Assembly: GCA_014898415.1 (NCBI GenBank)
Contig: RCTD01000016.1
Coordinates: forward strand, 1,398,900-1,462,899
Direction of reading: 5' to 3'
DNA: 64,000 bases
DNA from: Stromatinia cepivora
Lineage: Eukaryota; Ascomycota; Leotiomycetes; Helotiales; Sclerotiniaceae
Shown here piece after piece: positions 39,401 through 49,937 of this stretch. Both the position numbers and the translations under genes were made by a program. A model generated the notes under the pieces. The model saw only the letters and a program-made list of their open reading frames with translations. It was not told where the DNA came from and searched no databases. Position 1 is the stretch's first letter. Each line of letters opens with the position of its first letter.

Positions 39401-41400
39401 CTTTGTTTTTGATTTTATTGAAATGGGTTTATTAATAAAATTTAAAATGGTTTTAAATTTTGTTTCTGGTATAGATTCAGGGTCTGTAGAAGTTGATTCT
39501 TAGACTGGAATCTTTGGAATGATGGATTCGATATTTGAAGTATTTTTGGAAGAAGATTCTTGGTTTGTTTTTTGGATATTGTTATCTTCATTTTCATTGT
39601 ATCTTATATTATTTGTATTGGGGAGATATTATTGTTTTTTGTTTTGAGGAATAATGCTTTTGTTTTGGGAGAGTGTTTTTTATATTCCTTTTAGGGATTC
39701 TTTGTTAGTATTCAATTTTTTTTTTGACCATTATTTTTTTATGTTGTTGTTGATATTTTCGATATCTTTTTGTTTTTCTTTTTGTAGTTATGGTTGTTAG
39801 TTTTGTTATCTTTTGATGTATTGTTTATTGTGTATCATTTCAATATCATTTTGTTTTTATTTTCAGATTAGTATTATTTTGTTGTATCTTTATATTCAAT
39901 GTTTACAATGATAATTAAATTGATAATTATAGGGGAGAAGGAGAGTATCCTTGGTAAGGGAATCGGAGATGGAATCGGAGACGATTACAGGAAGAGCCGG
40001 AGGTGGAATCAGAGGAGGAGATTGTATATCGGAAGATATATAAAGCGATATATTAAGAGGAGTGAACGATTATATTAGTAGTAGAAAGATGTGTATTCAA
40101 ATAAAAGGAGTATTAGGTTTTGTTATATAGTATATAGAGATTATTAGATATCTAGTTAAATGTGGTACTAGAGGTCGATAGATATTATAGTTTTCTAGAA
40201 CTGGTAATAGTTTATTAGTTAGTATATAAAGATTATTAGTATCTAGATAAGTATAGTATTAGAGGTCGATAAATATAATGATTTTTTGAAACAAAAGTTA
40301 TTAGCTAATAATTTATTAATTATTCTGATTGATAATTAATTATATTTTTGTTATGAAGGGAAGAGTTATGGGTATAACTTTATAAGATGTATTGTTCTAT
40401 TAGAAAAAGGCGTTTGTATTATAATATAGGGCTGAAAGTTCTAATCCAATACGATTGAAGGATTAAAAGCAGGAGAGATGGATTTCCTTTAATTTTTATT
40501 ATGAAAAGAGGGGTGCTGATTATCCTTTAAAGATTATTATATTATTGTGGAGCGATTATTCTATTCGAATTTTGTTAGATCTTGGGTCTTAAAAGATTTA
40601 GCAAAGGAATGATTATTTAATGTTATTGGCTTTCTATTTTCAGGTTAATGTTGCTTAGTTTGGTTTAAATCAATTGTGGTATTTATAGTTTAGCCTTTTT
40701 TGCTTTTATATATGTTATGCTTTTAAAGGAGTGTTGGATTTTGGATTATATTGTATATCTAAGTATGGGATTATACTATAATGGGATTAGTCTGCATGTG
40801 ATTCTACCGAATCACATAACCTGTATAATAGCTTCTAACCAGATAACCTTAGAATAATAAGGCTTTTCCACCCACTCAATATGACTTGTTAACACAAATC
40901 AAGATATCGAAATCTATAAATGTTTATCGGTGTGAGATCGATTTCGATATCGGAGATTATGTATAGCTTAATATAAAGAGTTATTTTATTCAAAGACTAT
41001 TCAAGAAGCTGGATTTTCCAATTCAAAAAAGATTCAAGATCATTAATCGATCTAGGAGCTTTTTCAAGCTCGAATTTTTGATTACAATGAAAATTCATTC
41101 TGTTTTCCTTTCAGATCGATTATACAAAGCATATAACGATCCTCTTTCTGATTAAATACTCGAACTACCTCCACCTATTAATATAATTAGTAATTCGGAA
41201 TAGAAAGTGAAGAAAATCCTAACAATAAAGAAAATACAAAAAACCCTATTATACAGAGTCTTGTAGCTTAATAACGATATCGATTTTATTTGATATCCTA
41301 CTTCCAATCTTAAAATATCACCGCACTTTCTATACGATTTTCACCTGACCAATCCAACATTACTTAATCCTTTTAATCGATTAATTGATTGAATAAAACT
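33420..41400 (+). pseudogene. gag-pol of gypsy element B, RIP-inactivated and split
   Basis: Homologous block by block to A. RT (36229-36900) has VLFIKKPNNSLRFYINFKLL and a catalytic box changed to VYLNDILIYSE (first Asp lost). The integrase H2C2 part (37720-37983) has YYWLRMYDIVIRYIYN followed by YVCKRSS. The chromodomain-like tail resumes at 40900-41400, after element D. Stops are frequent in all frames. Confidence 0.8.
38586..40894 (+). mobile_element. Non-autonomous copia-type LTR element D (second copy of the C family)
   Basis: LTRs of 163 bp lie at 38586-38748 and 40732-40894 (TGTTGG..TTAACA), with target duplication CAAAT (38581-38585, 40895-40899). The primer-binding sequence GATTATGAATCTGG at 38749 is the C-family site with RIP changes. 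AAAGGAG precedes the right LTR. No pol gene is present. The segment about 39306-39604 matches the copia connection region in antisense, as in C. The two family members are intact in outline but unlike in mutation direction: C is rich in A substitutions, D in T/G. Confidence 0.85.
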
Positions 41401-42177
41401 TTATAAAAACAAAAAGGATAATTATAATCATGTAGATAACGATTCATCTATAAAATTAAGAGAAAGAAAAATGTTCTTCAATATAGCAGATTAGATGTTA
41501 TGATTTTATAATAGTATATATATATATAATTGTAAAAGGATCGAAAATCTATACAAATTCGAAGGAATTTGATTATATATATATATAACCCGAGCTTCAT
41601 ATAATAAATGAGCTACCACCACTAAGATAATACAAAAACAATATATTTCAAAAAACTCATGCCTATGATTATTTCAAAAATTATATAAAGAAAAGCTTGA
41701 ATATAGTAAAAACGAAATATAATATCATCCCTATCGATTTCGTTCAATTTAATTGATTTGATTAATTTGATCGATTAATTTGATCGATTAATTTGATCGA
41801 TTAATTTGATCGATTTCGGAATTAATCATATTAACCACTCATCATCATTATACTATAATTCAACCTCCTTCTCTTTTCTATTGAAACTTTTTCCTTTCAA
41901 AGATTCCTCAAATCAAAGAGAATACAAATCAATGTTAATTTAATCAATTGATGAACGATTTAGTCGATTTGATCAATTCATTCGTCATTTTGGTCAATTT
42001 GATCGATAATTTTGATTAATTTGATTAATTTCCATTAAATTGATCAAATCAACCAAAATGACTAATCTAATTGATTTAAAGCTCATGAACCTTCACAAAA
42101 CCTGATTTTCGATGAAATAGTAATGGAATAAAAGAATGAAACACTCGAGAGCAAGCTTTTCCAAAGGGGGGGAGTAG

Positions 42178-42459
42178 TATTACGAATCGTGAATTATAGA
42201 AAGTTAACCATATGATACCTCTTATCTCCTATATCAATTTATAAGCTGATCATCCATATATATATATTACGAATTATATAATTTAATATAATAAAATAGT
42301 AACTTTAATAATGTATACATATAACCCTACAATCTATAAATGGGTATTTGTGTATATATATCTAATCGCTCCTTACAAGCCATAATTCTTCAATTGTAGA
42401 TTCTAAGGAACATAATTGACCCTGTTTATTCAGCTCTACTACGGCTCTTGTGCGTCACA
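42178..42459 (+). repeat. 3' LTR of gypsy element B
   Basis: 282 bp; keeps the end CTCTTGTGCGTCACA unmutated. Confidence 0.9.
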
Positions 42460-42530
42460 AGCGGGGTTCATTTATCAACAGATCCAAAAATCTATCAACA
42501 GACAGACCCAATGATAAATGAGGCTGCCTC
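42460..42530 (+). repeat. Right half of the ~100-bp dispersed repeat split by element B
   Basis: TTCATTTATCAACAGATCC, AAAAATCTATCAACAGAC and the GAGGCTGCCTCACAC tail match 7584-7650. Confidence 0.65.
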
Positions 42531-42643
42531 ACACAACTAATAAACCAATCAATCAACCGCTAAGCCGCCCACATTCGCCTCACAATACACATGATATCGC
42601 AAAAAACTCACCTCTCGAGTCCAAGATGCAAAAGTTTCTCATT

Positions 42644-42796
42644 TGACAATTGAGGGATTCGAACCCTATTGAGATTTATTAGTTAGTGTACTCAGGAATA
42701 ATTAGCTGTGATTGCTTACCTCGCTCTTTCGAACCAGTAAATTGCTTGAATCAGGTCAGCCTGAAACTGGCGCCATAACCACTCGGCCAAATTGCC
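42644..42796 (-). tRNA. tRNA-Leu (anticodon CAG) with anticodon intron and a GT-AG insert in the T stem
   Basis: On the minus strand acceptor GGCAATT pairs with AATTGTC (one G-T pair), with discriminator A. The D stem is GCC/GGC. The anticodon stem CCAGT/ACTGG closes loop TTCAGG plus T after removal of an intron of about 20 nt at 42738-42757, directly 3' of the anticodon-adjacent G. That intron contains CCTG, able to pair with the anticodon region, as usual. The long variable arm has TTC/GAG. The T stem is interrupted after GAG by 54 nt (42719-42666) and then resumes GG, loop TTCGAAT and CCCTC. Deleting exactly those 54 nt gives GAGGG/CCCTC. The insert starts GTAAGC, contains CACTAAC and ends CAATAG. 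The A box (TGGCCGAGTGG) and B box (GGGTTCGAATCCC) are intact. A TTTT terminator lies 11 nt downstream, and no TTTT occurs inside the gene. Function as a tRNA depends on removal of the insert. Confidence 0.85.
42666..42719 (-). other. Spliceosomal-type intron candidate within tRNA-Leu(CAG)
   Basis: 54 nt, GTAAGC at the 5' end, branch-like CTAAC with 17 nt to the 3' end, terminal AATAG. It sits at an AG|G proto-splice junction (GAG|GG). Size and signals match the nuclear mRNA introns of this window (47-95 nt). It has no strong self-fold and no match elsewhere in the window that I can see. Confidence 0.6.
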
Positions 42797-44094
42797 AACT
42801 ATTGTATGTCGTTCTCGCGCTTTTGAGGGCATATAATATATACAGTGCCATTTTGAGGCAAAGATTTGAAGAGAAAGATTAGACGTTGATTTTAAAAGAA
42901 AGGATGTTAAGTTTTTTTTCGGTCTTGATATTTTCGATATGTCTGTATAAGAATCTAATAGTCTTAAAATTTAATAAATATATATCTATTTCATATCTAG
43001 AGAATGAAAAATATATTTGATAATAGTTTAAAAGTATATATATAAATTTTATTTTCTTATTATTATTATATCGTCTGAATTATTAAATCATATATAAGAT
43101 ATTTTCATCTAGATATAAATAAAAATCTTGAGATATTAAATATAAAAAAAGAATCGAAAATATAAAATTAAAATAAGATTAATATTTTCTATTGTATTTT
43201 TTGTAAGAATCACAAATGATAAAGAATCAATTAGTTTTAAAATAATAATAAAACTTTTCATTGTTTTTTTTTTCTTTTAAGAAAATTCTTTTTTTAAGTT
43301 TAATAAAAAGCGATATCAGAATGATAATAAACCGTCGATTATATGTTATAATTTAGTAAATATAGAGATTTTATAAAGTTTTCCAATCAAATAACAATAT
43401 ACTTGTGTTTAATATTAAAATCACTTTCTTATAGAGTTTTCTAACTTTATAAATAATATTCTTTTAGCAATCGTAGTATTTTTAACTTAGTTATTGAAAT
43501 TGAATTGAATTTATTAATATAGCAATTAATCAATCAAGAAATATTAATTTATTTTTATTATATATATTATAAGAAATTATTATAATAAGATTTATAAAAA
43601 AAGTTTTTTTTAATTCCTATTCAGATTATCTTTATTTATAATATATTTGTAATAATAGTTTCATTCAAAATATAATAAAGAATCAATTTATCTATATTAG
43701 AGAATAATAAACTATTATATAATATATAATAAAGTTGAATCTTTTATAGTTCTTATAGAGGGGATTGAAACCTAAACGAATGAAAAGCTCTGCTCAGAGC
43801 AGGTATAAAAGATAACGTTCTGAGATATTAATATCGGGATCGTTATACTATTCATTGATTTATATTTTATTATAATATTTCTCATATAGTTATTTAAAAA
43901 TTATTTATATAAAAATAATAATTTTATTAAAATACTCTGAATATAAATCTTCTTCAAAAAATATTTCGAGAAATTTTTTGAATTTGCTTTGCAAATAGAA
44001 AATATCTATAATTCATTTATTTTATATTATAAACTTTTCAATTATAAACATTTTAATTTTCATTTTCTTCACTTATATATCTCAATCCAATTGC
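42797..44094. other. AT-rich sequence, no gene
   Basis: Strongly AT-rich from 42890 onward. A short palindrome GCTCTGCTCAGAGC lies near 43788. No family recognised. Confidence 0.5.
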
Positions 44095-44534
44095 AAATAA
44101 TATATCCGGCTGTATTCTCGCATCCTATCTCAACACCCTCAATATTATTCAAGATCTTAATCTTCCTCTTAAAATCCTTCTTCTCCAATACTATCTTATA
44201 AATAATATCTACATATTACAAAACTCCCTTCTTTCATTTAATATCTTCGATACATCCAGTAACTAAATCCTGAGTATGCTCATTAATAGTATAACTATCA
44301 CTTCACGTCTCATTCCTCACTCAGGGCTATCATACAATGGCGTTATTGATGTACTTACATGATTCGATAGCTCATCCTGATTTCTGGCTGGTTATTATAG
44401 AGGATGAATCAATAAGAATCTCGAAATGTTATATTTCTAACAGAACCAAACTCGCGGATCTATACACTCTAAAGGAACTAGAAATACTTCTTATATATAT
44501 TTTTCATTTTTTTTTGCTCTTTCTGGAAAAATAA
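44095..44534 (+). pseudogene. GMC oxidoreductase remnant
   Basis: 44100-44280 aligns with 60927-61105 of the downstream GMC pseudogene. It encodes SGCILAS..-type FAD-domain residues (frame ATATCCGGCTGTATTCTCGC), KILL, NNIYIL and SFNIFDTSS. Farther on, 44337-44534 reads MALLMYLHDSIAHPDFW and VIIEDESIRISKCYISNRTK. This resembles the segment after GGSSAIN in GMC enzymes (MYxRGSxADFDxW..DESW). Frames change and stops occur, so it is a fragment. Whether the two blocks come from one gene or two GMC paralogues is uncertain. Confidence 0.55.
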
Positions 44535-44635
44535 ATATATCCAAAATAAATTAATAAATTCTTTATATTCTTCAATTAATAATCTTCAAAATCTATATAT
44601 TTTTAAAGATTATTATACTCTCTAATTCTTTAAGA

Positions 44636-44707
44636 TTTGAATTAAAATTATTAGTTTTGAATTAAAATTATCAGTTTTGAATTAAAATTATTAATTTTAA
44701 ATTAAGC
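44636..44707 (+). repeat. 20-bp tandem repeat, about 3.5 copies
   Basis: The unit TTTGAATTAAAATTATTAG and variants recur with exact 20-bp spacing (ATTAAAATTA at 44641, 44661, 44681, decaying at 44701). Confidence 0.7.
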
Positions 44708-46111
44708 TTTTTTAAATTATTATATATTTGAAATGATTAAATATATTATATAAAATATTATTCTTATAATATAATAATAAAATAAATAATTTAAATGAAA
44801 AAATATATTCAAAAATTCGGATATAATTAATAATAATATTTACAAATGATTAATAATTGATTATAATATATATATATATACTTCGAAATAATTAAAGATT
44901 CGTTTTTGTTCAATCCGGATTGGTTTTGTATGATTTCTAAATATTGAGAGTTTTGTTTTTTGATTTTTATTCAACAAATATATATATATGATATTCTTCC
45001 TATATAAATTTGAGGTCCTTTTAGAAAGGATTCGGAAATCCGTAAAGGAAGTATTTTAAGGTCCCTTAGGGACAGCCTTATCAATTCCTATCGAGATTCG
45101 AGATGCTGTCAGCACGGTAACTATCCCTGCTAGAAGATGAGTTCTCCACCGTGAAAGAAGGGATGGATCGAGTACGGGATGACACTTCCGGGAAATTTTA
45201 TATTGGAAGGAGTAAGGAAGGAAGCTTCACCGCCACTAAGGTGCACTGCATCTAAGTATATCTCACGAGTTCGAATTATTTTATCATATCCCTATCTGTA
45301 TATCAAAATGGAAAAAGGTCATGAAAAATGGTCGCTGATGCGAATGACAGGTCGGTCGGCACTAATTATAGATATTTAAGCCTTATAGAATACCGTAATA
45401 AGCACTGTAAGATCAGCCTCCCAATAATAAACCTTGAAATTATCATAAAATCAATACAATCCATTCAGTAGGTACGTATTGTAAAAGTATTCATAATGAA
45501 CGATATGGCCATCGTATCAGACCAAAATCTAATCGGAGACCCCGCTTTCAAATCAATGACTTCGCTCCTCTCATGCAATTAAAAACTTATCAAGCGAACA
45601 TGACATGTCCTAAAGATTGCGATTGCGATTGCGATTACGATTGCCGCACCCCACTTCTCATTTAAATCCCTGTATCTATATTTTTTTCATGCTCATTTAG
45701 CTGACTGAGGTACCTTCCGAGTTTCCTTCGTACACGTCGTTCCAATGTGTGCGACATCCATCTTCATCATTTGCATTTTGACATCATTTCATTTGTTTGT
45801 TCGTCCGAAAAGTTCCCACTATTGAACTGAAACTGACGGCGACTGATAAATATATTACCATTCGATTTTGTAGACATAAAGTTCTATATTTTAATATAAA
45901 CCCGGTACATACAAATTGGAAATAAAAGGAGATCTTAAATTGACTAATCAATTTTATTGAAGAATTTATTATTGAATGCATATAGTAGCTGTGTGGATAA
46001 GAAGCACAATAGTTTATGTGGCCTAATCACAAAAGTTTGACACATAGCAATATTGATTCATACAAACCGCCACTAGCATCAAATGAAGCAAACAACTTGA
46101 TAAGCTACCAA
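44708..46111. other. Unassigned sequence with a hexamer microsatellite
   Basis: 44708-45000 is AT-rich. 45000-45780 is of mixed composition without a recognisable gene. A (GATTGC)n microsatellite of about five units lies at 45615-45645. Short frames such as 45179-45379 have no family resemblance. Confidence 0.45.
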
Positions 46112-46183
46112 GCTTCTGTGGTCCAATGGTTAGGATTCCACCCTTCCAAGGTGGAGGTTCGTGTTCGATTCACGGCAGTTGCA
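46112..46183 (+). tRNA. tRNA-Gly (anticodon UCC), acceptor stem imperfect
   Basis: The anticodon stem CCACC/GGTGG closes loop CTTCCAA (anticodon TCC). The T stem TCGTG/CACGG (one G-T) closes loop TTCGATT. The D arm GGTCCAATGGTTAGGATT is typical of fungal tRNA-Gly. The acceptor GCTTCTG versus CAGTTGC leaves U-U mismatches at pairs 3 and 4, and the discriminator is A. A TTTTCTTTTT terminator follows. It is probably still transcribed, but two acceptor mismatches are unusual and it may be a pseudo-tRNA. Confidence 0.8.
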
Positions 46184-46279
46184 TTTTCTTTTTGCATTTT
46201 TGCATGTTTTTACGGCTTCTATATGAGTAGGTATTCGTTGATAAGGAGAGGTTGCTTTCGTCTCGCTACTGATTTAAGG

Positions 46280-46316
46280 GTTCTTCTGTCTCTCGTTCGA
46301 TTCACGGCAAGTGCAT
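46280..46316 (+). repeat. Partial duplicate of the tRNA-Gly 3' half
   Basis: GTTCGATTCACGGCA, then AGTGCA, repeats the T arm and 3' acceptor strand of the tRNA-Gly 128 bp upstream. CTTCTGT just before it resembles the tRNA 5' end, as if a copy had lost its middle. Confidence 0.55.
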
Positions 46317-46535
46317 CTCTTCGTTTTTGGGGGGATATATCTTATAATTCAGTGAGAAGGTTGGGTTTACAAGCCGTAGTAGGCATTAGGAACTTCAGCT
46401 GAAGGCCGGGCTTTTTACTTTTTTCGTTTTTTTTAATGCTAGCAATCTTAAAAAATAATGAAGGGATATTTTGTTTTCCTTTTTTTTTATCGGTGGTGCG
46501 GGGTTCAGCTGCAATTTTGTGCGGGAACTAATGTA

Positions 46536-48565
46536 CAGAAGAACTTGGCTATACCGGACTGGGATATACCGGAATCTTGGATATACCGGAATTTTTTCTC
46601 CTTTTTTCCGAAATTTATATGGGAATACCGGAATTTCGATGAAAACCGGAATACCGGATTGAATTGACTGAATTCCGGTATAAACCTTTATTATTGATTA
46701 ATATATTATATACTAATAAAGATGAATCTTCGAATATAACAACATTATCATCATTATCATTATCGTCATCGAAAAAGCCGAAAAGAATCGATCACTATAA
46801 CCCTCAAATCAATTCATCAAATCAACAAAAAAAAACTTTAAGAATATAATAACAGGATCCTAAATATAGGAAAAGAAAATATGATAATATAATAGTATAA
46901 TACAAAACTCAATATAATATAAAATTAAAGAAATCGATTATTAGTAATCTTTTAAATACAAAATTCGAATAATTCGATCAAACAGAATTCATATAATACA
47001 AATTAAATCAATATAAAACTCAACCTCCTACATACCCTACTTTCGAAGAAATTCTATTTAAATAACAGATTCGATATAATTATTACCCTGATACAAAACC
47101 TATTATAAACAATATTTTACATTTAAAAACTATAGAATTCTAAAAAAAGTTTCCTAAATATAAGAATAAACCTTTATCATTTGATGAGGGGAAGATTTGG
47201 TCAATTAGCTTTATTAATGGTTTTAAAAGATATAATTCTATACAAAAAAGATATCGATTTGATAAGGAAGTTTCTATAAATATAAACCCTGAATCAAAAG
47301 CTATAATAGAAGAGATATAATATATTACAATTTCATACAATACAGATGATATCTATAATTGCAATGAAACAAGGGTTTTTTGAAGAGATAGACCAGATTG
47401 CACACTTTTTATATTCGAATCTGCCGGCAGAAAAAAGGAAAAAGTTCGATTTACAATACTCCTTATTAGCAATTCTATAAACATTTATAAGCTCCCCCTA
47501 TAGATTATTAGAAAAGTATATACTCTATAAGCATTTAGAAGATCAAAATTGACAATTCTTGATAGCTTAAAAATAAAATATCAATCAAATTCAAAATCCT
47601 GAATGAATAATAGGATTTTCGCTGAATATCTTATATAATTTGATAAGATTATAAAACAAATGAAAAAGAAGGCTTTGTTTATTATGAACAACTTCTCTAT
47701 ATACAAATTAATTGCCATTATTCTTCTTGAAATTGGTAAACTACACAATACAAAGATTATATAGTTGCCCTCAAATTCTACATTTAAATTTCAATCTCTT
47801 AATCAAAACATTATACAGAATTGAAAGTTCTATTTATAACAACGAATTATCAGATTCATAATTGAATACTTTGATAATAATCTGAATTATTTTAAAAAAC
47901 TTGATATTCTAAAAATGATTAGATAGGGAATATTAGTTTGGGAAAATATCAAAACAAATACTATTTCGAATTGCTGGAATAAATTATAATATATCGATTT
48001 GGGATTGCAACCTTCGATATTATTAACGATATAACAAGATTCTGAAAAGGCTTTAAAGTTTTTACACCTCACTTTAATATAATTAAAACATTAAGGCATT
48101 ATAATTAGTATCCCCGATATACAAAAGTATATTTCACCTTATTCAAAATATATTATTGAAAGCAATAACAATCTGAATACTCTAATTGATAATATTATTT
48201 AAATTAAAAAGATAATTAAAGAAGATAAAGAAGATAACAAAATAAGGAAAAAAATTGAACCTTCTATCAATGATTTTAAAACTTTTGAAATTATTCAGAT
48301 TCTAATTAAATATCAAAAACAGTAAAATGTTCCTGATATAAATCTAATTAAAAATTTATACAAAAAAAAACATAAAATAAAACTTAAATCTGATCAAGGA
48401 AGAATACAAGATATTATACTAAATTACTTTAATATAGAATAAAGTTGATGATTTTAAGCCGCATAATATTGATGCCTTGATACCTTACCATTTTTATACC
48501 GGAATCTTGGATATACCGGATTTGATTAGTCGAAAATCTCAGTCCGGTATAACCAAGTTCTTCTG
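46536..48565 (+). mobile_element. pogo/Tigger-like DNA transposon, RIP-degraded
   Basis: Terminal inverted repeats of about 27 bp begin CAGAAGAACTTGG and end at GGACTG (left 46536-46562, right 48539-48565; one C/T difference). TA duplications sit at 46534-46535 and 48566-48567. The left subterminal region holds about seven ATACCGG(A) motifs and the right several more. The interior carries a DDE_1-type transposase remnant. Length is 2030 bp. Confidence 0.9.
46664..48440 (+). pseudogene. pogo-like transposase remnant
   Basis: On the plus strand, from about 47340, the frame reads DDIYNCNETRVF (the YNCDETGLF catalytic Asp changed to Asn), LFIFESAGRKKEKVRFTILL, KKALFIMNNFSIYKL (second Asp of LLMDNFSAH changed to Asn), IIWLPSNSTFKFQSLNQNII (third Asp of PLDQGII changed to Asn) and GILVWENIKTNTISNCW. 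Asp-to-Asn and Trp/Gln-to-stop changes all fit G-to-A or C-to-T RIP. All three catalytic acids are lost, so the enzyme is dead. Confidence 0.8.
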
Positions 48566-49937
48566 TAGTAAGAGTTCTGGTCCGGACTCATCGCACACTA
48601 AGCGAAATCACATCAAAATTGACGATTTTTCAGCTTTTCAAATCCTTGTTATTTATATGAAAACTTAAGATAATTTATTAAAATCTGTATTTATATAAAG
48701 ATAATTATTCAGAAGTCATTAAATATTTTTCTATATTTTTATTTTGAAATTATATATATTCGAAATCAAAAAAGTAAAAAAATTCCAAAAAATCGCTTAT
48801 TTTTTATAGGAAAAACATTATATATTTGAAATTTTGAAAAATTTGAACTTTAAATTAGTATAACTTTTGAACAAAAATTGCAAAAAATAAAAATAAAATT
48901 TTTTATAATTTAATTATATTTAATTATCATATTGCGAAATTTCAGATATTTTTATTTAATATTGAAAAAGTTATTTGATATTTAATTTTGTATAAGAAAA
49001 TATGGTCTTTGTAGGGATTCTATCAAGAATTCGAATGGTGTACGATGAGTACATTCCAGAACTCTTACGTACTATAGCGAAGCTAACGAGGTATAGTAAA
49101 TATAGGTTTCATTATCTTTTTCGACAATATCAAACTAATCGTAGGCTTTCTAGCCCACCCCCCCCCCCCCCCCCCCCCCCCACTTGGTACATCTTACACT
49201 TCAAAACCCTTAGAGGGAGTTGGTCTCATATAATGGCCATTTCGACCAATGAAAGGCCGTCCAGAGAGATAGAGGACGTCGGGCGGCTTTCGCACTTTGG
49301 CGGCCTGATTTGCGTCCACCTGCGTTTCGATAAGGTTGAATTATGTACTTTTTCTGGATCGTAAAGCCTTATGACAGATTTATAATAGATGAATTCGTAT
49401 AGAAACTGACTTGGATTACATTGTATTTCTCGCTTGTGTTTTTAGAAGAAAAGCAAAAGCAAAACCCAAAGAACTAATTGACTTACAAACTTATTAATCT
49501 AATTATATAAATATAAATAAATATATAGATTACAAATTTGTATCTAAATTATATTAAAAGAATTAATTTGAAGGATAATTTATAAAAGAAGTAATTTTTA
49601 AATATTAAATTATTTTTCGAATTTAAATTCAAAAATAGAGCTATTTATTCATTAATTTAAAATAAAAAATTTATATAGATTCAATATTAGATTATCAATT
49701 GAATTATAAATTATTGTCATATTTAAATAAGAATTATATCATTTGAATATCAAATTTTATAGAATAATAGTTATTAATTATTGAAATTTAAATAAATGAA
49801 ATTAAAAACTATAAAAATCCTTTATTTTAAATATTTTGAAAGTTTCGATTTAATTTTGATAAAGTTTTATAATTTTAATTTCATATAGAAATAATTTGTA
49901 TATTTGTTTATAAAATTAATATCTGAATAGTCTTATA
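48566..49937. other. AT-rich spacer with a poly(C) run
   Basis: An uninterrupted run of 24 C lies at 49158-49181. The 120-codon frame at 49002-49364 through it (a Pro run) has no family resemblance and is not called. The remainder is AT-rich. Confidence 0.5.

Larger units (their letters stand above)
33076..42459 (+). mobile_element. Ty3/gypsy retrotransposon B (same family as A), interrupted by element D
   Basis: LTRs of 282 bp lie at 33076-33357 and 42178-42459 (TGTCACG..CGTCACA), with target duplication AGCGG (33071-33075 and 42460-42464). Without the D insertion (38586-40894 plus its 5-bp duplication) the length is 7070 bp, close to the 7035 bp of A. The polypurine tract AAAGGGGGGGAG is at about 42163-42174. 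The interior is homologous to A throughout and heavily RIP-mutated. Confidence 0.95.

Noticed and set aside
42178..42464. Ty3-style targeting of element B to the tRNA-Leu start
   Set aside because: Element B lies on the 3' side of the tRNA, 180 bp away, inside an unrelated repeat. The position does not fit insertion at a polymerase III start.
46016..46402. 128-codon plus-strand open frame
   Set aside because: It runs straight through the tRNA-Gly gene and its duplicate. No protein family resemblance.
49002..49364. 120-codon frame with a proline run
   Set aside because: The proline run is the poly(C) tract; flanking residues show no domain and no start context.
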